Positions 49,164 through 56,884 of a stretch of 64,000 bases of DNA are shown here, in pieces. The first letter of the stretch is position 1, and every line of letters starts with the position of its first letter. A program made the translations under genes and the position numbers. The notes under the pieces were generated by a model. The model searched no databases. It was not told the origin of the DNA and saw nothing but the letters and a program-made list of their open reading frames with translations. Source of the stretch: Flavimobilis marinus (GTDB lineage: Bacteria; Actinomycetota; Actinomycetes; Actinomycetales; Cellulomonadaceae); the NCBI RefSeq assembly GCF_900113055.1, contig NZ_FONZ01000003.1:1-64000 (forward strand), given 5' to 3'.

Positions 49164-50432
49164 TCACGTCCTAGCCCTAGCCAGCTGCTTGGCTATACCA
49201 TGCCGGAGCTCCACTTGACTGCGCCGGGAAATATAGGCGTACATCATTCTGATATGCGATGAGGGATGGTAGGTCCTGCTGGGGGCGACGAGCTCAGCCG
49301 GGATATCGTCGAGCGAAAGAAAATCAATAGCACCAAATTCGTTATCGAGTCGGTTGCTGGTCGCCAGTCGCGCGTGAATATCCTCGGCACTCAGTATCAA
49401 ATGCACGGTAGCAACGAACGCGAAGTTCGCTATATCCCCTTCGAAAGTAATTGCATGGAAGCGAGGCTCGCCGTCAATTTCACCGGCACCCACCGCCAAC
49501 TCCTCGTGCAAGGCTCGCTCGACCCACAGGCGGGCACAGTCGACGTCCGGCCTGTCGATGTCATCTATCGAGAGCTGTTCCCCGATCGAGCATGCCCATG
49601 ATTCAGGGTGATCGTTCCACTTGGAGGAATGGGCCCGGGAGAGCAGAACAGTACCCTCGGCTGAAAACACGACGAGATGAAGACAAAGCGACGAAGGAAA
49701 GGGGATTTCTCCCCCCTTTGACGCCAGGCCAAGTAGCACCCCAGGGTCAACCTGCGGCACGATAGTCTGCCAGAAGTACTGAAGTTGGCTCCAATAAGCA
49801 GTACGAACCTCGAGCGTCACGCCGATGTCATCAGAGAAAGAAGTCGGTCGCCGAACAAGCATGTACTTGATGCCGTCGGTCGCGAACTGACCACGGAATG
49901 CCTCGTCTCTAAAGCCCCGATACCCGTCGACTAAGTCCATGCCGCTCAGACTTGAAATATCTTCTCGCTCGAGCGATTGGAAACTATACACTCTTTGGTC
50001 GACGCGGAACCGGATTTCCTTGGTCGCCCACCCTGCATGGCGAGGCGCCGACAGGACCGTTCTTCCTAACCCCCACGCGAGCCCTTCAAGGGCTTGGTCC
50101 TCGGCAGCAGTTTCGCCAACGTACTTCTTGATCGCTTCGTAATAGGAAACGTCGACGGTGCGCCTGGAAGAGCGTCGATCCAGCGCGGGAAGAGTGAGGT
50201 AGCAGAGCGCGATAGCGAGCGCCGTGACGCTGGCAGTCGACTGGATCGACGACCCAAAAAATGTCGCAGCGAACGAATTGACAGCGTTGGTGTTCTGGCT
50301 CTGCTCGATTGCGGAGAGAGATAATCCCGCTCCGTAGCCGAGAGCGCCGTTGAATGGCCATCGAAGTCGGTGCAGCCCTCTGCGGAAGCGCTCCTCCAGA
50401 GCCTCGATCCTGTCGCGCACCTCGACCTTCAT
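49164..50432 (-). CDS. Two-TM membrane protein with C-terminal Nudix-like domain (cargo of the repeat-flanked insert)
   Basis: A 422-residue protein I do not recognise as a named family. N-terminal coil (residues 1-25), two membrane segments (about 28-45 and 65-84), a soluble middle of unknown type, and residues about 245-390 resembling a Nudix fold (LCLHLVVFSAEGTVLLSRAH, WACSIGEQLS, then WVERALHEELAVG, a degenerate REuxEExG box). ATG 50432 has a strong GGAGG 6-7 nt upstream; a longer reading would run into the repeat. Codon use is far less GC-biased than its neighbours. A membrane effector with nucleotide-sensing Nudix-like domain, perhaps defence-related, is a hypothesis only. Confidence 0.6.
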   Translation of the reverse strand: MKVEVRDRIEALEERFRRGLHRLRWPFNGALGYGAGLSLSAIEQSQNTNAVNSFAATFFGSSIQSTASVTALAIALCYLTLPALDRRSSRRTVDVSYYEAIKKYVGETAAEDQALEGLAWGLGRTVLSAPRHAGWATKEIRFRVDQRVYSFQSLEREDISSLSGMDLVDGYRGFRDEAFRGQFATDGIKYMLVRRPTSFSDDIGVTLEVRTAYWSQLQYFWQTIVPQVDPGVLLGLASKGGEIPFPSSLCLHLVVFSAEGTVLLSRAHSSKWNDHPESWACSIGEQLSIDDIDRPDVDCARLWVERALHEELAVGAGEIDGEPRFHAITFEGDIANFAFVATVHLILSAEDIHARLATSNRLDNEFGAIDFLSLDDIPAELVAPSRTYHPSSHIRMMYAYISRRSQVELRHGIAKQLARART

Positions 50433-50526
50433 AGGCAGATCCTCCCACGCAGATGGCACTCGACGGTCTGCAGTTCCAAGTAAAGCCCAACTGCGCCAGT
50501 GTGCCATTTGCACCATTGGTGCCCAT

Positions 50527-50603
50527 TCACGCTCCAAAGTAGCGCCCTGGCCGGTGGTTGAGCGCGAGCACGAAGTTCAGCAGCACCGCGCCGGCCGCCG
50601 ACA
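50527..50603. repeat. 77-bp direct repeat, right copy (native 3' end of yitT)
   Basis: Contains the stop and final codons of the intact yitT gene. It matches 49009-49085 at 75 of 77 positions. Confidence 0.93.
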
Positions 50604-51153
50604 CGAGCAGCGTCACCGGCGGCACCACGGCGATGGACAGCAGCAGCACGACGGCGTCGCACGCCAGCTGGACGTAGCCCGCCCGCCAGCCGAGCTTGTC
50701 CTGGCACAGCAGCGCCAGCACCCCGAACCCGCCGAGGCTCGAGCCGTGCCGGAACAGCACGACGATCGCGACGCCCACGAGCACGTTCCCGACGATCGCC
50801 CCGTACACGAGCGACACGTCCTCGAGCGGCATCAGGTGCGGGTGCACCAGCGAGAACCCGGCAAGCAGGCCGACGGCGATCGCCGAGCGCACCGTGAACC
50901 GCCACCCGCGCTGCACGATCCCCAGCAGCACGAACGGGATGTTCACCACGACGTACACGGCAGCGAACGGCCACGACGTCGCGTGGCTGAGCACGAGACC
51001 CAGCCCGGGCGTCCCGCCGGTGACCGCGCCGCCGGACTCCAGGACGTACAGCCCGAGCGAGGCCAGCAGCGACCCGATCAGCAGAGCGAGGACGTCCTCG
51101 TGCCAGGCGTGCGGGACGACCTGGGCGGGCATGACCTCGGTGGGGGCGCTCAT
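50527..51153 (-). CDS. YitT/YczE-family membrane protein
   Basis: A 208-residue protein with five to six membrane segments (LALLIGSLLASLGLYVLES, PFAAVYVVVNIPFVLLGI, AIAVGLLAGFSLVHPHLMP, VYGAIVGNVLVGVAIVVLF, AVVLLLSIAVVPPVTLLVSA). The GGAVTGGTPGLGLVLS and RHGSSLGGFGVLAL loops are typical of the DUF161/YitT-YczE group, transporter-like proteins of unknown substrate. Start ATG 51153. Its 3' end was the target of the insertion and remains intact. Confidence 0.85.
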   Translation of the reverse strand: MSAPTEVMPAQVVPHAWHEDVLALLIGSLLASLGLYVLESGGAVTGGTPGLGLVLSHATSWPFAAVYVVVNIPFVLLGIVQRGWRFTVRSAIAVGLLAGFSLVHPHLMPLEDVSLVYGAIVGNVLVGVAIVVLFRHGSSLGGFGVLALLCQDKLGWRAGYVQLACDAVVLLLSIAVVPPVTLLVSAAGAVLLNFVLALNHRPGRYFGA

Positions 51154-51299
51154 GGGGGCAAGCCTCAGGGCGCGGGGGCCTTCCGCGCAAACGACCGCCG
51201 ACGACGCCGCGTCCCGACGCGCGCGATCCGCGCCGCCGTCGCACACTCGAAGAGGTGGGTTCGCCCGCCACAGCCGTAGTCGATCCGAGGGAGGAACGT

Positions 51300-51443
51300 A
51301 TGGGCATCGATGACATGAAGGAGAAGGCGTCTGACGCCGGCATCCAGAAGGCCGGCGACGCAGCCGAGCAGAAAGCAGGCTCGGACCACGCCGACAAGAT
51401 CGACAAGGGTGAGCAGGCGGCCGACAAGAAGATCGGCGGCTGA
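51300..51443 (+). CDS. MT0933/Rv0909-like antitoxin or CsbD-like small protein
   Basis: A 47-residue charged helical protein with strong ribosome site GGAGGAA. MGIDDMKEKASDAGIQKAGDAAEQKAGSD... matches the pattern of the MT0933 antitoxin family (Lys/Ala/Asp-rich). The usual partner toxin (an Rv0910-like SRPBCC protein) is not adjacent, so it may be an orphan or a CsbD-type stress protein. Confidence 0.75.
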   Translation: MGIDDMKEKASDAGIQKAGDAAEQKAGSDHADKIDKGEQAADKKIGG

Positions 51444-51466
51444 GCGGTAGCCCTGGTTGACGCAGA

Positions 51467-51498
51467 CGGCCCGCGCACCATCGTCGGTGCGCGGGCCG
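51467..51498. terminator. Bidirectional hairpin terminator
   Basis: A perfect 13-bp stem (51467-51479 with 51486-51498), 6-nt loop, placed between the small antitoxin-like gene and the convergent excalibur gene. Confidence 0.85.
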
Positions 51499-51508
51499 AT
51501 CTGTGCGA

Positions 51509-52624
51509 CTACTCGCAGCCCACGCCGTCGTCGTCACGGTCCAGGTGGCTCGCGTACCCGGGGTCGCCGCGGTACACCGGCGCCGCGCCGGCGTCCCGCG
51601 CCGCCGTGCAGTTCTTGTAGTAGACGTCGTCGGCAGGCTCCGGCTTCGGCGCGGGCTTCGGCTTCGGCTTCGGCGCGGGCTTCGGCTTCGGCTTCGGCGC
51701 GGGCTTCGCCTCCTCCTTGGCGGGCTCGGGCGCCTCCCGCACCGTCACGGCCACGATCGGGTCGTCCACGCCCGCCGGGAGTGCCTCGCCGGGACACGCG
51801 GAGAGCACCCGGACCATGGCGTCACGCTCCGCCTGCGTCACCCAGGCCCCGTACTTGGCCTTGACGGCGACCTGCCGGGCGACGTACGCGCAGCGGATCT
51901 CCTTGCGCGGCGGCAACCACGTCGCGGTGTCGCCGTCGCCCTTGCTCGCGTTGAGCGGACCGTCGACGGCGAGCAGGTTGAGCGGGTCGTTCGCGAACGC
52001 CACCCGCACGCCCGCGTCCCAGCCCTGCGCGCCCTTCTGCCACGCGTCCGACAGCGCGACCACGTGGTCGATCTGCACCGCCGTGCTCGTCGCGTTCCCG
52101 CGGACGAACGCGATCGACTCGCCCCCGTACGGATCGACGAGCCGGCCACGCAGGACGACGCACCCGCCCGTGCCCGGCTTCGTCTCGAGGGCAGTGAGGT
52201 CACGGGCGAGGATGTCGTTCCGGGTGTCGCAGCCGTTGCGGTCGACGTCGACCCAGCCCGACCCGAACAGGTCGCGGTCGTAGCCCGTCTTGGGCGCACG
52301 GCCCTTGACGGGGAGCGCCTGTGCAGCCAGGAGCGCGGCACCAGGCTCGATCGGCGCGCTTGGCGCGGCCGAGGGCACGGGCTCGGCCGGCTCGGGAACC
52401 GCGGTGGGCTCCGGGGCGGGAGCCGACGGCGCAGGCCCAGCCGACGCCGTGGGCTCGCCGATGGGCTCGGGCGACGCCTCGGGTGACGCGACGGTCGCCA
52501 CCGGGGCGGGCGTGCCCGGGATCACGGTCGCCTCGACGGTGCTCGTGCAGCTGCTGATCGTCAGGGCGCCTGCGAGCGCCGCCACCGCCCAGCCCGTACC
52601 GGTGCTCATCCTGCTGCGCGCCAT
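51509..52624 (-). CDS. Secreted HNH nuclease-like lipoprotein with excalibur domain
   Basis: A 371-residue exported protein: signal LAGALTISSCTS (lipobox-like ISSC), a long Pro/Ala/Glu-rich linker, then a DUF1524/GmrSD-type HNH domain (GYDRDLFGSGWVDVDRNGCD, TAVQIDHVVALSDAWQKGA with the DH pair, NDPLNLLAVDGPLNASKGDG, WLPPRKEIRCAYVARQVAVK). A Pro-Lys repeat linker and a C-terminal excalibur calcium-binding motif (YYKNCTAARDAGAAPVYRGD and DRDDDGVGCE) complete it. Probably an extracellular cell-wall-attached nuclease. ATG 52624 after GAGGTGGGG; the signal for lipidation is plausible but weak. Confidence 0.9.
   Translation of the reverse strand: MARSRMSTGTGWAVAALAGALTISSCTSTVEATVIPGTPAPVATVASPEASPEPIGEPTASAGPAPSAPAPEPTAVPEPAEPVPSAAPSAPIEPGAALLAAQALPVKGRAPKTGYDRDLFGSGWVDVDRNGCDTRNDILARDLTALETKPGTGGCVVLRGRLVDPYGGESIAFVRGNATSTAVQIDHVVALSDAWQKGAQGWDAGVRVAFANDPLNLLAVDGPLNASKGDGDTATWLPPRKEIRCAYVARQVAVKAKYGAWVTQAERDAMVRVLSACPGEALPAGVDDPIVAVTVREAPEPAKEEAKPAPKPKPKPAPKPKPKPAPKPEPADDVYYKNCTAARDAGAAPVYRGDPGYASHLDRDDDGVGCE
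51642..51708. repeat. 24-bp tandem repeats coding a Pro-Lys linker
   Basis: Nearly three copies of a 24-bp unit (core GGCTTCGGCGCGGGCTTC) code PAPKPKPK repeats in the linker of the excalibur protein. The unit keeps frame, so copy-number change alters linker length only. Confidence 0.85.
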
Positions 52625-52796
52625 GACCCCACCTCTCATCCGAGTAAGACATCGACACCGGGCCCGCCAGACATGAGCGCTCGCGTGCGAGCACAGTTCC
52701 GCTCGGGCTGGCCGAGCAGGACTGTGCTCAGGACGGCGCGGGGCTTGCGTGTGATGATCGAAGGGCTCGTCCGACCGACACCACGAGGGGACCGCC

Positions 52797-54137
52797 GTGA
52801 CCGAGGACGCCCAGGACACCCGCCTTCCGCACGTCGTCGTCGTGGGGGGCGGCTTCGCCGGGATGGCCGCCGTCAAGGCCCTCGCGGACGCCCCCGTGCG
52901 CATCACGCTGATCGACCGGCGCGTGTACAACACCTTCCAGCCGCTGCTCTACCAGATCGCCACCGGCGGGCTGAACCCGGGCGACGTCACCTACTTCCTG
53001 CGTGCCCTGCACCTGCGCCAGCGCAACGTCCGCGTGCTGCACGAGCACGTCGCCCAGATCAATACCGACACCCGGTGCGTGGGCCTGCTCGACGACACCC
53101 AGATCCAGTACGACTACCTCGTCCTCGCCAACGGCGTGACGACCAGCTTCTTCGGCACACCCGGCGCGAAGGAGCACTCCTTCCCCATGTACTCGCGCTC
53201 CCAGGCGCTGCGGATCCGCGACACCCTGTTCGTGCGGCTGGAGCACGCGGTCCGGGAGACGGTGGTGAACGACGGGCTACGGATCGTCGTCGTCGGCGGT
53301 GGCGCCACCGGCGTGGAGGTCGCGGGCGCGCTCGCCGAGCTGCGCGACGCCGGGCTGCGCCCCGCCTATCCCGAGATCCGCGGCGAGGCGTTCGACGTCA
53401 CGCTCATCCAGCGCGGCGACGAGCTGCTCAAGAACTTCCACCCCGCCCTGCGCACCTACACCGCCAAGGAGCTGGAGAAGCGCGGGGTCGCCCTGCGCTT
53501 GGGTGCCGGCGTCGCGGAGGTCCGGCCCGACGGCGTCGTCCTCACCGACGGCACGTTCGTCCCCTCGCACCTGACCGTCTGGTCCACGGGCGTCAAGCCC
53601 CACGAGGAGGTCGACCGCTGGAACCTGCCACGTGGGCAGGGCGGGCGCGTGCAGGTCGGCAAGGATCTGCGCGTCGAGGGCTTCGACGACGTGTTCGCCG
53701 CCGGGGATATCGCGATCTCGCCCGCAGAGCTGCCGCAGCTGGCTCAGCCGGCGCTGCAGTCCGGCAAGCTCGTGGCCCGCAACATCCGCGCGCTGCTCGA
53801 GGGCCGGCCGACGCGCCCGCTGCACTACCTGGACAAGGGCACGATGGCGATCATCGGGCGCCGCTCGGCGATCGCGGAGATCTTCGGCCGGTTCCGGCTC
53901 ACGGGCGGCATCGCGTGGCTCGCGTGGCTGTTCGTGCACATCATGGGGCTGATCGGGCCGCGCAACCGCCTGAACACGTTCACCGGGCTCGTGACTCGCT
54001 ACGGCTTCCCGTTCCATCGCCGGCCCATCCCGATCGTCGGCGACGTCCCCGCGATCCGCCCGCCCAAGGACGCCGGCAAGCAGGACGACGCCGGCGCGGC
54101 GGGCGACGACCCGGGCGGCTCGAAGTCCCGCGCCTGA
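52797..54137 (+). CDS. Type II NADH:quinone oxidoreductase (NDH-2)
   Basis: A 446-residue flavoprotein that transfers electrons from NADH to menaquinone without pumping protons. FAD motif HVVVVGGGFAGMAAVKAL at the N-terminus, NTFQPLLYQIATGGLNPGD (quinone/FAD contact), NAD motif RIVVVGGGATGVEVAGAL and VFAAGDIA. The C-terminal part has the amphipathic/hydrophobic membrane anchor IAWLAWLFVHIMGLIG. GTG 52797 follows ACGAGGGGACC. Monocistronic; a long inverted repeat follows. Confidence 0.95.
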   Translation: MTEDAQDTRLPHVVVVGGGFAGMAAVKALADAPVRITLIDRRVYNTFQPLLYQIATGGLNPGDVTYFLRALHLRQRNVRVLHEHVAQINTDTRCVGLLDDTQIQYDYLVLANGVTTSFFGTPGAKEHSFPMYSRSQALRIRDTLFVRLEHAVRETVVNDGLRIVVVGGGATGVEVAGALAELRDAGLRPAYPEIRGEAFDVTLIQRGDELLKNFHPALRTYTAKELEKRGVALRLGAGVAEVRPDGVVLTDGTFVPSHLTVWSTGVKPHEEVDRWNLPRGQGGRVQVGKDLRVEGFDDVFAAGDIAISPAELPQLAQPALQSGKLVARNIRALLEGRPTRPLHYLDKGTMAIIGRRSAIAEIFGRFRLTGGIAWLAWLFVHIMGLIGPRNRLNTFTGLVTRYGFPFHRRPIPIVGDVPAIRPPKDAGKQDDAGAAGDDPGGSKSRA

Positions 54138-54179
54138 CGCGCACCCGGACTGCCCGTCTCCCCACCCGCCACCCGCGCC

Positions 54180-54230
54180 CAGTTTTCCGCCGGACAGCTC
54201 GCACTTCGTGAGCTGTCCGGCGGAAAACTG
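54180..54230. terminator. 21-bp perfect inverted repeat between convergent genes
   Basis: Arms 54180-54200 and 54210-54230 are exact reverse complements around a 9-nt loop. Its position between the stops of NDH-2 and the convergent beta-helix gene fits a bidirectional terminator. The stem base carries a TTTT/AAAA run, so each RNA would have U residues at the base of the stem. The arms are unusually long for a simple terminator. Confidence 0.8.
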
Positions 54231-54261
54231 TCTCGGGGTGGAGGAGTGGGGCAGGTGGGCG

Positions 54262-56151
54262 TCAGGGCAGCGGGTACTCCACGACGTAGCTCGGGGTGCC
54301 CGTGTTGTCGTTGCTCACCGGGCCGCCGACGCCGTTGACCACGGAGTCGATCGTCCCCGCACCGAGGTTCACGGTCAGGATGTGGTGCAGCCGCACCCCC
54401 GGCCGCTCCGGCACCTCGAAGCCCTGCGTGGCGTGCAGCGACGGGTCGACGTTCGTGAAGATGTACGAGCCCCCGCCCCACAGCTCGTGGTGCCGCACGT
54501 CGTCGGCCACCTTGTAGCCGGCGTAGCCGAGCGTGTCCCCGTGGCGCCACGCGTCCTGGTTGGGCGGGTCGTACGGGAGCTCGTTCTGGAACAGCACGGT
54601 CCGCCCGTGCTCGCCGTTCCAGATCAGGTTGTACTCCTGGTAGTGCTCCACGAACAGGCCGGTCGCGGTGACGTGGTCACCGTTGACGATGACGCCGTTG
54701 CGTCCCGGGCTCGCCGTCCATCCGAAGGACCCGGGCTTGCCGTGGTCGGCCCGCCACGCCCAGATGTGGTCCACCAGCACGTGGTCGCTGTTCACCTCGA
54801 GGGTCAGGTCGGCCTTGCCGACGTGCGGGCCACCGATGCGGAAGTACACGTCGCTGAGCGTGGTCGGGTTCTTCTTGGCGGCGCGGTCGCGGGCCTTGTC
54901 GAACCAGCGGCCCCAGCCGTGGCCGTGGTGCTTCTTCTTCTCGCCCACCTGCAGCAGCACCGGGGACGTCTTGGCACCCGCGTCGATCGTCAGACCAGCG
55001 ACGACGACGCCGGGCACGTCCCTGACCTTGACCGGCACCGCGCCGCGCTGGGCCGTGAGGGTCGCGTGCCCGATGCCGAGCACCACGGTGTTCGGACGCT
55101 TGATCACGATGCTCTGCGCGACGTCGTACACGCCCGGCGTCAGCAGCAGGTGCTTGCCGCGCGCGAGCTGGGAGTTGAGCGTGCGGACCGAGTCGCGCGG
55201 GGTTGCCACGTAGAACTCGCGCAGGTCGATCGTCCGGCCTGCGGTCTGCCCGTCCGCCCAGGACACGCCCCGGCTGTCACGCTCCGCCGCGGGGACGCGC
55301 ACCTGGTAGCGGCCCTTGCGGTCGACGAACAGGTACGGCTTCTCGCGGCTGACGGGCGTCGTGTCGAGCGTCGTGTACGGCGGGTCGGGGAACGTGGCGT
55401 CGTCGGGTGCGCCCTCGGTGCCGGAGAACACCGCGTTCCAGACGCCGTTGGACCAGGACCCGATCTCGGAGTTGCGGGTGTACCACTGCTGCTGCGAGCC
55501 GTTGGTGACGTCGTCGGTGATCGAGTCCGCGAGGTACCCGCCGCTCGCGTACTGCGGGCCCGCGGTGCAGTAGTCCATCAGCGTGAGCGGACCGTTGACC
55601 TGGACGCGGCGCATGGATACCGCCTGCGACACGGCCCAGAAGTTCGCGCCCGCGCGGCAGCCGTCCTGGCCTGTCCCGTTGACGTCGATCGTCAGGTTCG
55701 AGATCGAGCGCCAGAAGTTGTTCAGCGCGATGCAGTTCGCGGTCCCACCGTCCTCGAGGCAGCGGTTGTAGACCTCGACCTTGCCGTTGATCACGACGTC
55801 CGACGGCGAGGCGCCCAGCCCGGAGACCTCGGTGTAGTACCCGACCTGGATCTGCAGCGGCTCGGCGTCGGTGCCGTAGGTGCCGGGCAGGAACAGCAGG
55901 GCGTAACGGTTGGTGCCCATTTCGTCGTCGACCTGGCGGGCGTGGATCTCGTCCGCCGTCTCCTGGATCTCGGCGACCGACATGGACGGGTCGAAGACGA
56001 CGACGTTGGGGCCGAGATCGGCGGGGCGGCCGCGGTCGTGCTTCGCGGCGGCCGTGCTGGCGGGGACCAGGAGCGCGAGGGTGGCGACGAGCACGCCGGT
56101 GCGCACCGCGGCGCGGCGCCCTCCCCCGGGACGGATCGATCGGATTCTCAT
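54262..56151 (-). CDS. Secreted beta-helix protein, probable glucan-active enzyme (GH55-like)
   Basis: A 629-residue exported protein with a signal peptide (RRAAVRTGVLVATLALLVPASTAAAKH). Two right-handed beta-helix halves can be read: one beginning NVVVFDPSMSVAEIQETADE with LFLPGTYG and ISNLTIDVNG, another from TIDLREFYVATPRDSVRTLN with LLLTPGVYDVAQSIVIKRPN and VVVAGLTIDAG. Two-lobed beta-helices of this size are typical of GH55-type beta-1,3-glucanases and pectate-lyase-like proteins; the exact family is uncertain, and similar proteins are often mislabelled. A LacI/CebR-like operator upstream favours polysaccharide degradation. ATG 56151 has GGAGAGG about 10 nt upstream. Confidence 0.7.
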   Translation of the reverse strand: MRIRSIRPGGGRRAAVRTGVLVATLALLVPASTAAAKHDRGRPADLGPNVVVFDPSMSVAEIQETADEIHARQVDDEMGTNRYALLFLPGTYGTDAEPLQIQVGYYTEVSGLGASPSDVVINGKVEVYNRCLEDGGTANCIALNNFWRSISNLTIDVNGTGQDGCRAGANFWAVSQAVSMRRVQVNGPLTLMDYCTAGPQYASGGYLADSITDDVTNGSQQQWYTRNSEIGSWSNGVWNAVFSGTEGAPDDATFPDPPYTTLDTTPVSREKPYLFVDRKGRYQVRVPAAERDSRGVSWADGQTAGRTIDLREFYVATPRDSVRTLNSQLARGKHLLLTPGVYDVAQSIVIKRPNTVVLGIGHATLTAQRGAVPVKVRDVPGVVVAGLTIDAGAKTSPVLLQVGEKKKHHGHGWGRWFDKARDRAAKKNPTTLSDVYFRIGGPHVGKADLTLEVNSDHVLVDHIWAWRADHGKPGSFGWTASPGRNGVIVNGDHVTATGLFVEHYQEYNLIWNGEHGRTVLFQNELPYDPPNQDAWRHGDTLGYAGYKVADDVRHHELWGGGSYIFTNVDPSLHATQGFEVPERPGVRLHHILTVNLGAGTIDSVVNGVGGPVSNDNTGTPSYVVEYPLP

Positions 56152-56223
56152 GCGGGGTGAACCTCTCCGTTGAGGCGGCGCCCGCCCGCGGTCGCAGGCG
56201 GACATATCGCACCTTACGGTCCG

Positions 56224-56257
56224 TGGGAGCGCTGTCAAGGTAGGGCGCTCTCCCACA
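56224..56257. promoter_or_regulatory. LacI/CebR-like double operator upstream of the beta-helix gene
   Basis: TGGGAGCGCTGTCA (56224-56237) matches TGGGAGCGCTCCCA at 11 of 14. A second element, on the minus strand GTGGGAGAGCGCCC (56244-56257), is related with a one-base insertion. The outer GTGGGAG/CTCCCAC arms are inverted relative to each other. It lies 73 bp upstream of the beta-helix start and also 31 bp before the divergent septum-formation gene. Confidence 0.55.
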
Positions 56258-56287
56258 AAGTGGTCAAGGATCGTTAGGGTGTCGGCC

Positions 56288-56884
56288 ATGCGACTCACGA
56301 AGCCTGCAGCCCTGCTCCTGACCGCCGCCCTTCTCGCCGCGTGCGGCAACGACGTCGGACCCGACCCGACACCGGCTCCCGCGGACGCCGCGGCTACCGC
56401 GACCACGCCCGACGACGGCGCGACGACGGACGGTTCGGACGACGACGCGGGCGGCGGCGCGGACGACCAGGACGCGGGCGACGACGAGCTCTCCCTCGAC
56501 GAGCTGCTGGGCCAGACCGAGATGCCGCTCGAGGTCGGCGACTGCTGGGGACTCGAGGACGAGATCCAGCTCGACCCGATCCCGTGCGAGGGTCCGCACA
56601 TCTACGAGGTCGCCGCAGTCATCGAGGACTGGCCGTACGAGCAGTACGAGGGCGGGTTCGAGAAGGGCGTCGAGGGCGACAAGGCCCAGCACGCCGCCTG
56701 CGACGCGGCCGCCGCCGCGTACTTCGGTCCCGGGTATCAGGACAAGGGCATCGTCATCGACCACAACGAGCCGAAGTTCATGGGCCACGAGGACAAGATC
56801 GTGTGCAGTGCTCATGGCGACCCCGCCACCGAGACGTACGAGGAAGAGGTCACGGGCTCCTACGAGTCGCGTGGGCACAGATGA
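56288..56884 (+). CDS. Septum-formation-domain lipoprotein
   Basis: A 198-residue lipoprotein (ALLLTAALLAAC lipobox). A very acidic Asp/Gly/Ala linker (about residues 35-75) leads to a compact domain MPLEVGDCWGLEDEIQLDPIPCEGPHIYEVAAV with paired Cys, typical of the actinobacterial Septum_form family, then CDAAAAAYFGPGYQ and KIVCSAHGD. The name of the family derives from weak association with septation; the function is unproven. It overlaps the next gene (ATGA). Confidence 0.8.
   Translation: MRLTKPAALLLTAALLAACGNDVGPDPTPAPADAAATATTPDDGATTDGSDDDAGGGADDQDAGDDELSLDELLGQTEMPLEVGDCWGLEDEIQLDPIPCEGPHIYEVAAVIEDWPYEQYEGGFEKGVEGDKAQHAACDAAAAAYFGPGYQDKGIVIDHNEPKFMGHEDKIVCSAHGDPATETYEEEVTGSYESRGHR

Larger units (their letters stand above)
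49009..50603. mobile_element. Putative small integrated element between 77-bp direct repeats
   Basis: The insert (49086-50526) is visibly AT-richer than the surrounding DNA, carries one complete gene with good ribosome signals, and sits exactly at the 3' end of yitT, whose terminal codons are restored by the repeat. This is the pattern left by site-specific integration at a gene 3' end. No integrase or transposase is present, so the element would have to be mobilised in trans, be a remnant, or have arisen by recombination between repeats. Confidence 0.65.

Noticed and set aside
49009-50603. Insert as an insertion sequence
   Set aside because: The repeats are direct, not terminal inverted, there is no transposase, and the 77-bp copies are gene 3' ends rather than short target duplications.
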